DNA of 64,000 nt from JAHJDR01 sp964609965 (GCA_964609965.1 CAZSTS010000004.1:1-64000); one strand, 5' to 3'. Numbered from the stretch's first letter, positions 17,217 to 25,803 are shown. Made by a program: numbers and translations. The notes: a model not told the origin generated them from the letters alone.

Positions 17217-18368
17217 ATGATTGAATATTCAGACAAAAAAATAGGCAAAATTAAGGTTCTAAACGTCACAGAGGCCAGGGCTAACTTCGCGGGCGTCTTA
17301 GGGGAGGTTGGAACTCATTACGTCATTACGAAGAACAATAAACCTCTAAGGGTCATTATCGATTATGACGAGTTTGAGGCGCTAAAGGCGTCTCCACAAA
17401 ATGCGGTTTCTTCGGAGGTGTTTGAAGAAGAAGCGCCGCAGAAAAAACAACTCCCTAAAACACAGGCAAAAAGAAAAAGAAAAGAAGGTGAAAGCGCTGT
17501 CAAAGGCATTATTGAATCAAATTTAAATCTAGCACAAGAAAACACACCCACAATTAACAAGCCAAGAAAACAAGCCAAGGCAGAAGAAGTTTTTGAAAGC
17601 GAGCAGGAACAAGAAGCTATCGAGAACGCTTCTTCACAAAGCGAGGAAGACTTTGCTTACGAAATAAAAGAAGCAACATCAGATGATTATTTTATGGCTT
17701 CAGACCTAGATGAAATCGAGCCACTCACACCACCAGATGAAGAAATAGAAGCCTCTCCATCAGAAGAATTAGAACCAGAGATAGAAGAGGAACCAGAAAT
17801 CGAAGAAGAGCCAGAGATTGAAGACGCGCCAGCGCCTACGCCAACACCTGATGCTGAATCAGAGGCCGTCGTTTCACCTACGCCTCAAAAAACAAAGAGC
17901 AGCGAAACGGCAAAGGTTAAAAAAGAAAAGAAGCCTGAGAAAAAACCCGAAAAGAAATTAACAAAAGAAGAGCAAGAGTATTTTTCAAAATATAAAAAAC
18001 TTTATGAAGGCTTTGATGACAAAGAAAAAGCAAAGGCTGACGGCGCAACAATGGACCAGGTTCAATCAAGGTTAGAAAAAGAACTTTCTCAGAAAACAAC
18101 AACAGAAACGCCGAGTGATGATGACAGCCTAGAGGGCCTTATTGATGACATTGCCGAGGACAACCCCCTTGGAACAGAGGAAAAGCCAAGCAAAGAAACA
18201 AAGACAGAAACACAGGGACAAGCAGACCTGCCCTCATTAAAAGACCTTCTTATGGAGCTCGAAGGAGAAAAGCTTTCGGGAGAAGCTGCTGTGGCAGAAG
18301 ACAAAGAAGAGATGAACGATCAAGAAATCGATGATCTCATTAATCGAATAACGCATAACGAGTATTAG
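17217..18368 (+). CDS. Phd/YefM-type DNA-binding domain fused to a long acidic disordered tail
   Basis: 383 aa. Residues about 10-62 (IKVLNVTEARANFAGVLGEV...YVITKNNKPLRVIIDYDEFEAL) match the Phd/YefM antitoxin DNA-binding fold. Normal antitoxins are 70-100 aa. Here about 310 residues of Glu/Pro/Lys-rich low-complexity sequence follow, with three PEIEEE-like repeats (residues about 187-205), a PTPTP linker, a Lys-rich patch (KKEKKPEKKPEKKL), a short helical segment (EYFSKYKKLYEGFDDKEKAKA) and a final acidic helix (DQEIDDLINRI). No toxin gene is adjacent. The next gene starts nine bases later. It may be a transcription regulator or nucleoid-associated protein derived from an antitoxin (inference). 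No clear Shine-Dalgarno. Confidence 0.8.
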   Translation: MIEYSDKKIGKIKVLNVTEARANFAGVLGEVGTHYVITKNNKPLRVIIDYDEFEALKASPQNAVSSEVFEEEAPQKKQLPKTQAKRKRKEGESAVKGIIESNLNLAQENTPTINKPRKQAKAEEVFESEQEQEAIENASSQSEEDFAYEIKEATSDDYFMASDLDEIEPLTPPDEEIEASPSEELEPEIEEEPEIEEEPEIEDAPAPTPTPDAESEAVVSPTPQKTKSSETAKVKKEKKPEKKPEKKLTKEEQEYFSKYKKLYEGFDDKEKAKADGATMDQVQSRLEKELSQKTTTETPSDDDSLEGLIDDIAEDNPLGTEEKPSKETKTETQGQADLPSLKDLLMELEGEKLSGEAAVAEDKEEMNDQEIDDLINRITHNEY

Positions 18369-18377
18369 CGTGTAATT

Positions 18378-19082
18378 ATGGCAGCAATTCTTAAATTTAA
18401 AAGAATGTTTCGTCACCAGAAGGAAAGAAAGCCTTCGTTTAGGCAGCATCACTTCCTAAACATGTTGCCTGCTGACAAGATTAAGGAAATTCAGCTGTTT
18501 TCAGAGTGTGATCACATTGAAAAAGTTCTTCCAGGCCTTTCAGGAAAGAAAACCCTGTTTTTTCATGATGCCAAACATAAATACGTTTATCGAAAGATTT
18601 TAAATAGAAATCCAGATTATTTTGTGAATTATCACTATGGCGAAACCCTTCCAAAAGAGCAAGACAAGGGCTGCTTTACAGTTCTGGGAAACCTCAACAG
18701 GCTCTCAGTTAAACAGCGGTTTTTTGATTTAGTCGTTTGCCCTTTTGCCTTGAACTCCCTGGACGTTAATGCAGACCTCATTAAAAGGGTGTGTTCATTA
18801 TTAAAAAATGGCGGGAGAATCATTCTTTCTTTAAGGCACCCCCAGCTTGAGCATATTCTATACAACCAAAATCCAGCAGAAACTTTTAGCTCTGACAATA
18901 CGATTTCAAAATATTTCAACATTCTCAAAAACAACAGCGTTTATACAGAAGACATGCTTGAAGGCCGCGTTGATCTATCTCTTAAGCCCTTTTTTACAGA
19001 AGAGGGCGAGTTCGATTATTATTCAGAGTACAAAAACACACCCATAACATTGCTTATCAAGGCGGTGAAGTGGGCAAAGTGA
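18378..19082 (+). CDS. Putative SAM-dependent methyltransferase-like protein
   Basis: 234 aa. The C-terminal half carries the late motifs of class I methyltransferases: FDLVVCPFALNSLDVN (motif IV-like), then LIKRVCSLLKNGGRIILSLRHPQLE (motifs V/VI-like, as in methyltransferase type 11). The glycine-rich SAM-binding motif I is not evident; the corresponding stretch is LSGKKTLFFHDAKHKYVYRKIL, so the N-terminal half is divergent and activity is doubtful. It lies between the Phd/YefM fusion and the Fe-S protein with gaps of 9 and 21 bases, suggesting co-transcription. The substrate is unknown. Confidence 0.6.
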   Translation: MAAILKFKRMFRHQKERKPSFRQHHFLNMLPADKIKEIQLFSECDHIEKVLPGLSGKKTLFFHDAKHKYVYRKILNRNPDYFVNYHYGETLPKEQDKGCFTVLGNLNRLSVKQRFFDLVVCPFALNSLDVNADLIKRVCSLLKNGGRIILSLRHPQLEHILYNQNPAETFSSDNTISKYFNILKNNSVYTEDMLEGRVDLSLKPFFTEEGEFDYYSEYKNTPITLLIKAVKWAK

Positions 19083-19103
19083 TCTTCGACCCTTGATCAA
19101 ACT

Positions 19104-20417
19104 ATGGCCCATGCAATTGGAAAAGACATCTACCAAAAACTTGGCGGAAAAATTGATGGCCTGCATGTAAGGGTTGCCAGAAACCAAAAGCTCTACACCA
19201 TCCTTAAAGAGTTGTATTCTCCAAAAGAAGCTGAGGTTGTTGTAAAAATGCCTTACAGCCTTTCTCGTCTTGAGCGTATTAGCAAAAGCACAGGGTATCA
19301 AGAGACCGAACTTAGAAGCGTTTTAGAAAAATTATGTGAAAAAGGCCTGGTGATAGATCTTTGTCTAAAAGGAGTTTGGCATTATATTCCCTCTCCCATG
19401 GTGATTGGGATTTTTGAGTTTACCATGATGAGAACAGGCGAGGACCATGATCCAAAAAAATATGCCAAGCTTTTTCATGAATATCTTTTGGGAGACGGCT
19501 CCTTTTTTTCTGCAAATATGGGCAGGGGCCAAAAAATAGCGCTGGCAAGGGCCTTGCCGTATGAAGAGGCTGTATTAGAAGAAGAGATGGTGGAGGTTCT
19601 TGATTACGAAAAAGCAAAAAACATTGTTGAAACAGCGCGCGGCATTTCTTTGGGAACCTGTTCCTGTCGTCATGAAAAAATGCATGTAGGAGCCAAGGCC
19701 TGTGATGTTCCGCTTGATTCGTGCACATCTTTTGGCGCGGCTGCTGACTATCTTATCAGAAACAGACTTGCTAAAGAGATTTCAAAAAATGAGATGCTAG
19801 AACTCTTGGCGCGCTCAAGAGAGATGGGCCTCGTTCTTAATGCAGACAATGTTCAGAAAAGAGTCTCTTTTATATGTCACTGCTGCGGTTGCTGCTGCAA
19901 CATGCTTCAGGGGATTAAAAAGTTTGGTTTTGCAAACACGATTATGACATCGTCGTATATCGCAGCGGTTGATTTTGATAAGTGCAAGTCTTGTGGTAAG
20001 TGTAGCAAGGCTTGTCCTATCGATGCCATTGACATGAGAGCCTCTGGACAAGAGGCCCCGCAACAGAAAAAACGCCCAGAAATAAATAAAGATTTTTGTC
20101 TGGGCTGCGGTGTGTGTTCTTTGAGCTGTCCAACAGAAAGCTTAAAGCTTGTTAAGCGAAAACAAAAAATTCTTACGCCAGAAACAACGTTTGAAAGGGT
20201 TGTTTTGCAATGCCTAGAACAGGGTACACTTCAAAACCAGCTCTTTGATGATACGCAAAAGATCTCTCACAAGTTCATGCGTGTTTTCTTGGGCACATTT
20301 TTAAAGCTTCCACCCATCAAAAGGGCGTTATTAAGTGACACACTCAGGTCTCGTTTTTTGAGCTCGCTAAAAAAGGGAGCAGAGATTCAGAAGAAAAAGG
20401 ATGTTGTTGAGTTGTAA
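19104..20417 (+). CDS. Two-cluster 4Fe-4S protein with winged-helix-like N-terminus
   Basis: 437 aa. The N-terminal about 110 residues look like a helix-turn-helix/winged-helix region (SLSRLERISKSTGYQETELRSVLEKLCEKGLV). The middle has scattered Cys (GTCSCRHEK, KACDVPLDSC) and the unusual CHCCGCCCNML cluster. Two classic ferredoxin motifs follow: CKSCGKCSKACPIDAI and CLGCGVCSLSCPTESL. Proteins of this layout occur in anaerobic and deltaproteobacterial genomes as predicted electron-transfer or sensor proteins; the partner is unknown. Its last 74 bases overlap the 3' end of the leftward mnmH gene. No clear Shine-Dalgarno. Confidence 0.85.
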   Translation: MAHAIGKDIYQKLGGKIDGLHVRVARNQKLYTILKELYSPKEAEVVVKMPYSLSRLERISKSTGYQETELRSVLEKLCEKGLVIDLCLKGVWHYIPSPMVIGIFEFTMMRTGEDHDPKKYAKLFHEYLLGDGSFFSANMGRGQKIALARALPYEEAVLEEEMVEVLDYEKAKNIVETARGISLGTCSCRHEKMHVGAKACDVPLDSCTSFGAAADYLIRNRLAKEISKNEMLELLARSREMGLVLNADNVQKRVSFICHCCGCCCNMLQGIKKFGFANTIMTSSYIAAVDFDKCKSCGKCSKACPIDAIDMRASGQEAPQQKKRPEINKDFCLGCGVCSLSCPTESLKLVKRKQKILTPETTFERVVLQCLEQGTLQNQLFDDTQKISHKFMRVFLGTFLKLPPIKRALLSDTLRSRFLSSLKKGAEIQKKKDVVEL

Positions 20418-21450
20418 GGATGCGGTCTTTGTGTTTGTTGAGACTGTAATCATAAAAAGGATCATAGTATTCTTGTAAAAGCCTTTTGATCCATACACGA
20501 TGCCTATCAAGAAGGTTTTTTTCTTGATGTTCTTTGATAGCCGCTTCCATTTCTGTTTTGATTTCTGCCGTTCTTGTGCCCCCTAATTTTTTTCTTATCT
20601 TAAACAGGCTTCCCAAGAGGTTTTCTGACAAAAGATCAAAGCGATTGTTAAATGCCTCCAGCCTTTCAACAACATATTCTTTCAAAACATTTTCAATTCG
20701 TTTTGACATTGGGAGATCGAGAATAACAAGCGGTGAAGAAGATATTTTGTTAAACAAGATTAACGGGAGGCTTACCGCTCCTAATAGGCGGCTTTCATCT
20801 TCCACAACAAGGGGGTTGTTCGGGGCCTTGTGAACTATTTTCAGAAGCTTGATGGCCAAAGCATGTTCAAAATTAATTGTTCGAGGCTGTGGGGTATGAG
20901 CCGAACCAAAGGCGGATCCTCTGTGATTAGCCAGGGCTTCAAGATCAATTGCTGAGGGGAGGGTGTTTAGTAGCTTTGTTTTGCCAGAACCCGTTCGTCC
21001 TCCCAAAACAATAAAGCTGTGTTTTTCACAAATCCTATCTATGGTCTTCATCAAATAATGGCGCATGGCTTTATAGCCACCGGGAATTCTGGGACAGTCT
21101 ATGCCCGCTTCTTTGGGCCAGCCTTGTACTGTTTCGGATCTCAGCCCTCCTCTAAAACAATATAGATGACTCTTGGGGTGTTCGCGCGCAAAAGATGCCC
21201 AACGATTTAGTCTTTCATCTTTTGTTTTTCCATGGACAAGCCCGTGTCCCAGTTTAATCGCTGCTTTTTGACCGTGCTTGCTATAACAAATTCCCACCTG
21301 CTTTCTTTCTGAGTTATCGAGAAGAGGTTCATTGATGGCGCAGGGAAAGGCGCCTTGGGAAAATTCAATTGGCGCACGGACATCTAATAAAGAAACATCA
21401 TTAAGAAAGATTTCGTGAAGAAGAGAGCTGTCATTGTTTTCAGCATTCAT
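20344..21450 (-). CDS. mnmH: tRNA 2-selenouridine synthase
   Basis: 368 aa from ATG 21450, which overlaps the end of selD by 11 bases (translational coupling); an upstream in-frame start at 21489 is less likely. There is an N-terminal rhodanese domain (VSLLDVRAPIEFSQGAFPCAINEPLLDNSER, then YCFRGGLRS with the catalytic Cys), the HGQKAAIKLGHGLV segment typical of MnmH/SelU, and a P-loop ATPase-like domain (GGRTGSGKTKLL). It replaces sulfur with selenium, via a geranylated intermediate, at the wobble 2-thiouridine of Lys, Glu and Gln tRNAs, using selenophosphate from SelD. Convergent with the Fe-S gene. Confidence 0.95.
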   Translation of the reverse strand: MNAENNDSSLLHEIFLNDVSLLDVRAPIEFSQGAFPCAINEPLLDNSERKQVGICYSKHGQKAAIKLGHGLVHGKTKDERLNRWASFAREHPKSHLYCFRGGLRSETVQGWPKEAGIDCPRIPGGYKAMRHYLMKTIDRICEKHSFIVLGGRTGSGKTKLLNTLPSAIDLEALANHRGSAFGSAHTPQPRTINFEHALAIKLLKIVHKAPNNPLVVEDESRLLGAVSLPLILFNKISSSPLVILDLPMSKRIENVLKEYVVERLEAFNNRFDLLSENLLGSLFKIRKKLGGTRTAEIKTEMEAAIKEHQEKNLLDRHRVWIKRLLQEYYDPFYDYSLNKHKDRILTTQQHPFSSESLLPFLASSKNET

Positions 21451-22492
21451 ACAGAAGAGTTTTTTCTTTTTTTGAATCAACAGAACCAATGATGTACGCT
21501 CGGGGAAATTTCTTTGAAAGTTTTGTACAAAGCTGTTCTGCCTTCATGGCATCAACGGAGAGCAAGAGCCCGCCGCTGGTTTGTGGATCAAAGAAAATCA
21601 ATTGATCTACAGGCGAAATAGCCTCATCAACCATTAGTTCTTCTTGAACGTATTCCCGGTTTGTTCGATGAGCCCTCGTTAAATTTTCTTTAGAAAGTGT
21701 TTCTTGAACGTGTTCAAGTTTGGGTAGGCGGCTTGCCTGAATTTTAATGGCTACATTGCTAGCGCTTGCCATTTGATAGGCGTGTCCCGCCAGGCCAAAG
21801 CCTGTTACATCTGTTGCTGCATTAATCGAAGCAAAATCACCTTCGTCCAAGCAGGCGTGGATGTCGTTGAGCATGCACATTGAATCAAGGGCGTCAGCTA
21901 GATCAGCTTCTTTTTTAAAATCATTTTTTAAGGCTGCCATGAGAGAGCCTGTTCCTAGTCCTTTTGTAAGGATAAGCTTATCACCTTCTTTTGCGCCAAC
22001 GTTTGACAGAATTTTATCATTATCAACAATGCCTGTAACGGAAAGACCAAATTTTAAGCTATCATCATCAATGGAATGTCCGCCAGCGAGATCTGCCCCA
22101 GCTTTTTTAAGCACATTCACAGCCCCTTGAATAATTTCTGTAACAATGTTTTTATCAATTCCTGCTGAAGGAAAAGCGAGAACAGCCAGGGCAAGAAGGG
22201 GTTTTCCTCCCATGGCGTAGACGTCGCTTAGCGCATTTGCTGCGGCAATTTGTCCAAAAAGAGAAGGAGAATCTACGATGGGTGTAAAAAAATCGATTGT
22301 TTTAACAAGGCTTTGTGTTTGTGAAATCTGATAAATAGCCGCGTCATCAAAGCAGGCCCCACTGATTTTAAGCTCAGATCTTGGTGGAGGAAAATCAACG
22401 CTGGAAAGAATGTTTTTGAGTTCTTGGGCGGAGATCTTAGCAGCGCAGCCACCCTTTTTTGTGGTTTTGGTGAGTTTCATGAGGAATTTCAT
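21440..22492 (-). CDS. selD: Selenide, water dikinase (selenophosphate synthetase)
   Basis: 350 aa. The N-terminal GGCAAK holds the active-site Cys and catalytic Lys; this version uses Cys rather than selenocysteine. DDAAIY, TIDFFTPIVDSP, ANALSDVYAMGG, ATDVTGFGLAGH and the C-terminal DPQTSGGLL complete the family signature. The enzyme makes selenophosphate from selenide and ATP. Its overlap with mnmH, and the absence of selA/selB nearby, tie it here to tRNA modification. An alternative start MKLTK lies four codons in. There is no good ribosome site. The tRNA-Ser gene lies upstream on the opposite strand. Confidence 0.97.
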   Translation of the reverse strand: MKFLMKLTKTTKKGGCAAKISAQELKNILSSVDFPPPRSELKISGACFDDAAIYQISQTQSLVKTIDFFTPIVDSPSLFGQIAAANALSDVYAMGGKPLLALAVLAFPSAGIDKNIVTEIIQGAVNVLKKAGADLAGGHSIDDDSLKFGLSVTGIVDNDKILSNVGAKEGDKLILTKGLGTGSLMAALKNDFKKEADLADALDSMCMLNDIHACLDEGDFASINAATDVTGFGLAGHAYQMASASNVAIKIQASRLPKLEHVQETLSKENLTRAHRTNREYVQEELMVDEAISPVDQLIFFDPQTSGGLLLSVDAMKAEQLCTKLSKKFPRAYIIGSVDSKKEKTLLYEC

Positions 22493-22570
22493 ATGATATA
22501 ATTATTGCAAAAACAAGACGGCAAATGGTATTCCCAGGGCCCAAAATGAGAATATCCGTCATAAGCGGAA

Positions 22571-22655
22571 GGAGGGGTGGCCGAGTGGTTGAAGGCAGCG
22601 GTCTTGAAAACCGCCGTGCGGAGACGTACCGTGGGTTCGAATCCCACCCCCTCCG
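22571..22655 (+). tRNA. tRNA-Ser (UGA anticodon)
   Basis: Acceptor stem GGAGGGG (22571-22577) pairs with CCCCTCC (22648-22654), and G is the discriminator. The anticodon stem-loop GCGGT-CTTGAAA-ACCGC gives anticodon TGA (22605-22607). There is a long variable arm as expected for Ser, and T-arm GTGGG-TTCGAAT-CCCAC. CCA is not encoded. Confidence 0.97.
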
Positions 22656-22764
22656 CGTTAGCGGAGAAACATATAAGTATGAGAACTGGAGTGAGCGCCG
22701 AGCAAATAGCGAGGAAAAAGCGAACGCAGGCGGCCCCGGTTAGGGGGAATCCCACCCCCTCCGC
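22640..22764 (+). repeat. Direct repeat of the tRNA-Ser 3' end
   Basis: AATCCCACCCCCTCCGC occurs at 22640-22656 (inside the tRNA) and again at 22748-22764. Such a duplication is what site-specific integration into a tRNA leaves, but the repeats are only 108 bases apart. The interval holds a hairpin (CTCCGC GTTA GCGGAG, 22651-22666), a CATA/TATG hairpin, and the motif GCGCCGAGC-AAATA-GCGAGGA (22695-22715) that recurs downstream of tRNA-Leu. GGGGG (22743-22747) can also pair with CCCCC in the second copy. Confidence 0.7.
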
Positions 22765-22802
22765 AGAATTTTCTAAAAATTGCATGAGCATGAGTTGATA
22801 GC

Positions 22803-23837
22803 ATGAGAAGCTTTTCAAACTTCCCCCCAACCCGCTACCAAGGCAGCAAGTATAAGATTCTTGAATGGATTAAAGAACAACTTCAAGACCTAGATTATGA
22901 AACTGTTTTGGATCTCTTTTCAGGTTCTGCGAGCACATCTTATCTTTTTAAAACCCTTGGTAAAGAAGTTTGGTGTAATGATTACCTAAAGTGTAATCAG
23001 ATTATTGCCAAGGCCTTGATTGAAAACAGCCAAACAAAATTGACCAAAGAAGACGTGGGCGCTCTTCTAGAAAAAAACCCTAAAAAGAAATACCCAGAGT
23101 TTATTCAAAACACATTTTCAGGCATCTATTACACAGATAAAGAAAATATATGGCTCGATAGGGTTGTTTCAAATATTCAAGATATTAAAGACATACATAA
23201 ACAAGCTTTGGCATGGTTTTCTCTGTTCCAATCCTGTCTTATAAAAAGACCGTACAATCTTTTTCATCGCAAAAATCTTTATGTAAGAGAGGCGAAGGTA
23301 AAACGAAGTTTTGGAAATAAAAAAACATGGGATAGAGGTTTTGAAGAATATTTCACTCGTTTTGCAAAACAAGCCAATGAAGCTGTGTTTGATAATGGAA
23401 AGATAAATAAAGCTCATTGCCACGATGCCTTTAGCCTTACAGATAAAAAACCTGACCTTGTTTACATTGACCCCCCGTATATTTCAGAAAAGGGGCAGGG
23501 TGTTGACTACTTGAGTTTTTATCATTTCTTAGAGGGCATGGTTGATTATGAAAACTGGAAAAAGCAAATAGACCCCTCTTCAAAGCATTTGCGCTTCAAA
23601 TCTCGCGAAAATCCTTGGCATGACCCAAGTAAAATATCATCTACTTTCAATTCTTTGTTCAATAAATATCAAAATTCAATTCTAGTCATTTCTTACCGAG
23701 ATGATGGCCTTCCTTCCATAGATACCCTGCAGGCCCTTTTAGAAGGCCTTGGCAAGAGGGTTTCTGTCCATAAATATAGCTATCAATATGTTCTTAGCAA
23801 AAAAACCACGAACGAATGCCTTCTCATAGCAAAATAA
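22803..23837 (+). CDS. D12-class N6-adenine DNA methyltransferase (Dam-like), orphan
   Basis: 344 aa. Motif X (FPPTRYQGSK), motif I (VLDLFSGSASTSYLFK) and motif IV (LVYIDPPYISEKG) occur in alpha-class order, with the catalytic DPPY. It transfers a methyl group from SAM to adenine in DNA; the recognition sequence cannot be read from the protein. No restriction endonuclease is adjacent, so it is an orphan methylase or a remnant of a restriction system. Its position right after the duplicated tRNA-Ser 3' end suggests acquisition by transfer. The start is preceded by three GCATGAG-like words and no clear Shine-Dalgarno. Confidence 0.92.
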   Translation: MRSFSNFPPTRYQGSKYKILEWIKEQLQDLDYETVLDLFSGSASTSYLFKTLGKEVWCNDYLKCNQIIAKALIENSQTKLTKEDVGALLEKNPKKKYPEFIQNTFSGIYYTDKENIWLDRVVSNIQDIKDIHKQALAWFSLFQSCLIKRPYNLFHRKNLYVREAKVKRSFGNKKTWDRGFEEYFTRFAKQANEAVFDNGKINKAHCHDAFSLTDKKPDLVYIDPPYISEKGQGVDYLSFYHFLEGMVDYENWKKQIDPSSKHLRFKSRENPWHDPSKISSTFNSLFNKYQNSILVISYRDDGLPSIDTLQALLEGLGKRVSVHKYSYQYVLSKKTTNECLLIAK

Positions 23838-23905
23838 TTTTTTAAGAAAACAAAAGTAGCGCAACTCAATATGCAGCTTTTTTCTTTAACAGAAGATTGA
23901 TAGGG

Positions 23906-25063
23906 TCATTTTTTTCTTTTGTGCAAAGCAATCAGCTTGGCATCGTTGGTGAAAACAAAAAGGCTGCTCTTTTGCAAGAGAGGCTTGTTGATAGACCCTT
24001 TTGATACCGCTAGTTTTTGAAGCTCCTGCCCTGTTTCTGGGGCTAGAAGAAAAGAGTCCCTTTTAAAGCTTGTGACATAGATCATGCCTTTGAACAAAAC
24101 GGGTGCTGAAAGAACGGTGCCGTTAAGCTTGTTGCTCCAGAGTTGTTTTCCTGTTTTTTTGTCGAGCCCAAAGGCAATGCCATTTGTGTCTGTGGCAATT
24201 ACCATGTCTTTTAGAACAAGAACAGGAGAACCTGTTGCTAGGCCTGTAGACCAAACAATGGCACCACTGGCTTTTTTTATTCGATAAAGGGCGCCAAAAT
24301 ACCCGCCAACATAAAGAGAATCACCAGAAACAACAACAGGGGCATCAATGTCTTTAAAAGAGCTAAGAGGAATCACGAGTTTTTTGTTCCACAAAGTGTT
24401 TCCATTAGAAGCGTTGAGCCGATAAAGATGGCCGTCAGTTAAGCCGACATAAAGGCTGTTGCCTTCTTTGATGATGTTGGCATGTCCTCGCATAGTGAGG
24501 TTCTTGATGTAAGAGTTTACGCGTTTTTTCCAAACAACCCGGCCATTTTTTTGCGACAAGGCCATTATACTGTTGTCGCCTTTCATGAGATAGATTTTAT
24601 TGCCAGCAACGAGTGGTTTGGCAAGCATTTCTGCCCCAAAAGATTTTTTCCAAACAAGGGCGCCTGTGCTTTTGTTTAAGCAAATGATTTGTCCTGAGAA
24701 ATCGCTGAAAAAAATTTGGTTTTCTGAAAGGCCAGCTGTCGAAGCAATGCCGTCGTTGTTTTCAAACAACCACTTAATCTTTCCTGTTTTTGTGCTGAGT
24801 GCGTAAAAGTTTCCTGAGTGGGTCCCGATGTAAAGGGCTGTGTCATCCATAACAGGGCTGTTTGTTTCGGGGTAATAACGTTTTGAGGGGCTGCCGGCTT
24901 TAAGTGCTGTTGACCAAGCCTTAGAAAGAATCTTTAGATTTTTTGCTTTGTGCTTTGTTTGTGAACTGAGAACAAAACCTTCTTTTTTTGCCTGCGAAAC
25001 TTGTGGCAAAACAGAAAGTGTGAGCGAAAAACAAACAAGTAATATTAAAGATAAATGTTTCAT
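23906..25063 (-). CDS. bamB: Outer-membrane assembly factor BamB-like PQQ-propeller protein
   Basis: 385 aa. Signal peptide (MKHLSLILLVCFSLTLSVLPQVSQA) without a lipobox Cys, then repeated beta-propeller blades of the PQQ type: LSTKTGKIKWLF, LNKSTGALVWKKSF, LSQKNGRVVWKK, LNASNGNTLWNKKL, IKKASGAIVWSTGL, LDKKTGKQLWSNKL. BamB is an accessory of the BAM complex that folds outer-membrane proteins. Identification is supported by the gene just upstream, a YfgM-like protein, the same order as yfgM-bamB in proteobacteria. The lack of a lipid anchor is unusual for BamB. It overlaps that gene by one base. Confidence 0.8.
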   Translation of the reverse strand: MKHLSLILLVCFSLTLSVLPQVSQAKKEGFVLSSQTKHKAKNLKILSKAWSTALKAGSPSKRYYPETNSPVMDDTALYIGTHSGNFYALSTKTGKIKWLFENNDGIASTAGLSENQIFFSDFSGQIICLNKSTGALVWKKSFGAEMLAKPLVAGNKIYLMKGDNSIMALSQKNGRVVWKKRVNSYIKNLTMRGHANIIKEGNSLYVGLTDGHLYRLNASNGNTLWNKKLVIPLSSFKDIDAPVVVSGDSLYVGGYFGALYRIKKASGAIVWSTGLATGSPVLVLKDMVIATDTNGIAFGLDKKTGKQLWSNKLNGTVLSAPVLFKGMIYVTSFKRDSFLLAPETGQELQKLAVSKGSINKPLLQKSSLFVFTNDAKLIALHKRKK

Positions 25064-25767
25064 TAGAGAACCCCTAAATCTAAGAGCAAGAGTTTTTCTT
25101 TTGCCGTTTTTGAAGCTGCTGCATCATAGTCGTCTGCAGCGTCCTTTTGCCCTTCTGTGTTTGCAGAAAACCTAGCAATGAAGTCATAGACCTTTCTTGC
25201 TTCTTCTTTTTTGTTTGCCAAAATCAAAAGATCTCCCTGTATTATTTTTAATTGCCCTAAAAAAGGCTTAATGGCACTTTTTTCGTGTTTGGCAATAAAC
25301 TTGGCTGCCTCTTCAAACAGGCCTTGTTCTTTAAGAAGGTTGACTTGTTTGAGAATGAGAATTGTTTGAAAGATATTGCGATCACCTTGTTCTAGTCCCT
25401 CGTTAATTACTTGCACAGCGTCTTCGGCTTTTTGGTGAGAGAGGAGGCTGTCTACAAGCTTGAGTCTTGCAAATTGGCTAGCAGGTAGAGATCCATAGGT
25501 TTCGAGAATTTTTTTGTACTGAACTTCTTTTTCAAGGCTTTTTTCTGCTGTGTAAAGCGCTGTGTTAAAAGAGTTGACCCGGTTTATTTTATACCAATTG
25601 AGAAGCGGCAAGGAAAGGCCCAGAACAACCAGAACCACAACAGCAAAGATCACGAGTTTTTTGTTTTCTTTTGCAAAGGTTGTGCCTTGTCCCAAGAGGG
25701 CGGCAAATTCGTTTTTTCTTAGAAATTTTTTGCTGGAAAAGATTTTCCTTAATTTTTTATTGTCCAT
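25063..25767 (-). CDS. YfgM-like membrane-anchored TPR protein
   Basis: 234 aa. There is a cytoplasmic N-terminus of about 40 residues, one membrane helix (LVIFAVVVLVVLGLSLPLLNWY) and a periplasmic helical-repeat domain (YKKILETYGSLPASQFARLKLVDSLLSHQKAEDAVQVI...). This is the arrangement of YfgM, an ancillary SecYEG/periplasmic chaperone factor. AAGGAG lies about nine bases upstream of the ATG. It sits between hemA and bamB on the same strand. Confidence 0.75.
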   Translation of the reverse strand: MDNKKLRKIFSSKKFLRKNEFAALLGQGTTFAKENKKLVIFAVVVLVVLGLSLPLLNWYKINRVNSFNTALYTAEKSLEKEVQYKKILETYGSLPASQFARLKLVDSLLSHQKAEDAVQVINEGLEQGDRNIFQTILILKQVNLLKEQGLFEEAAKFIAKHEKSAIKPFLGQLKIIQGDLLILANKKEEARKVYDFIARFSANTEGQKDAADDYDAAASKTAKEKLLLLDLGVL

Positions 25768-25803
25768 AAATAGGGGCTCCTTAGTAGGTCTAAATATATA
25801 GCA

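Noticed and set aside
22489..22830. 113-residue leftward frame across tRNA-Ser
   Set aside because: It is the antisense of the tRNA gene and its repeat; a known artefact of tRNA sequence.
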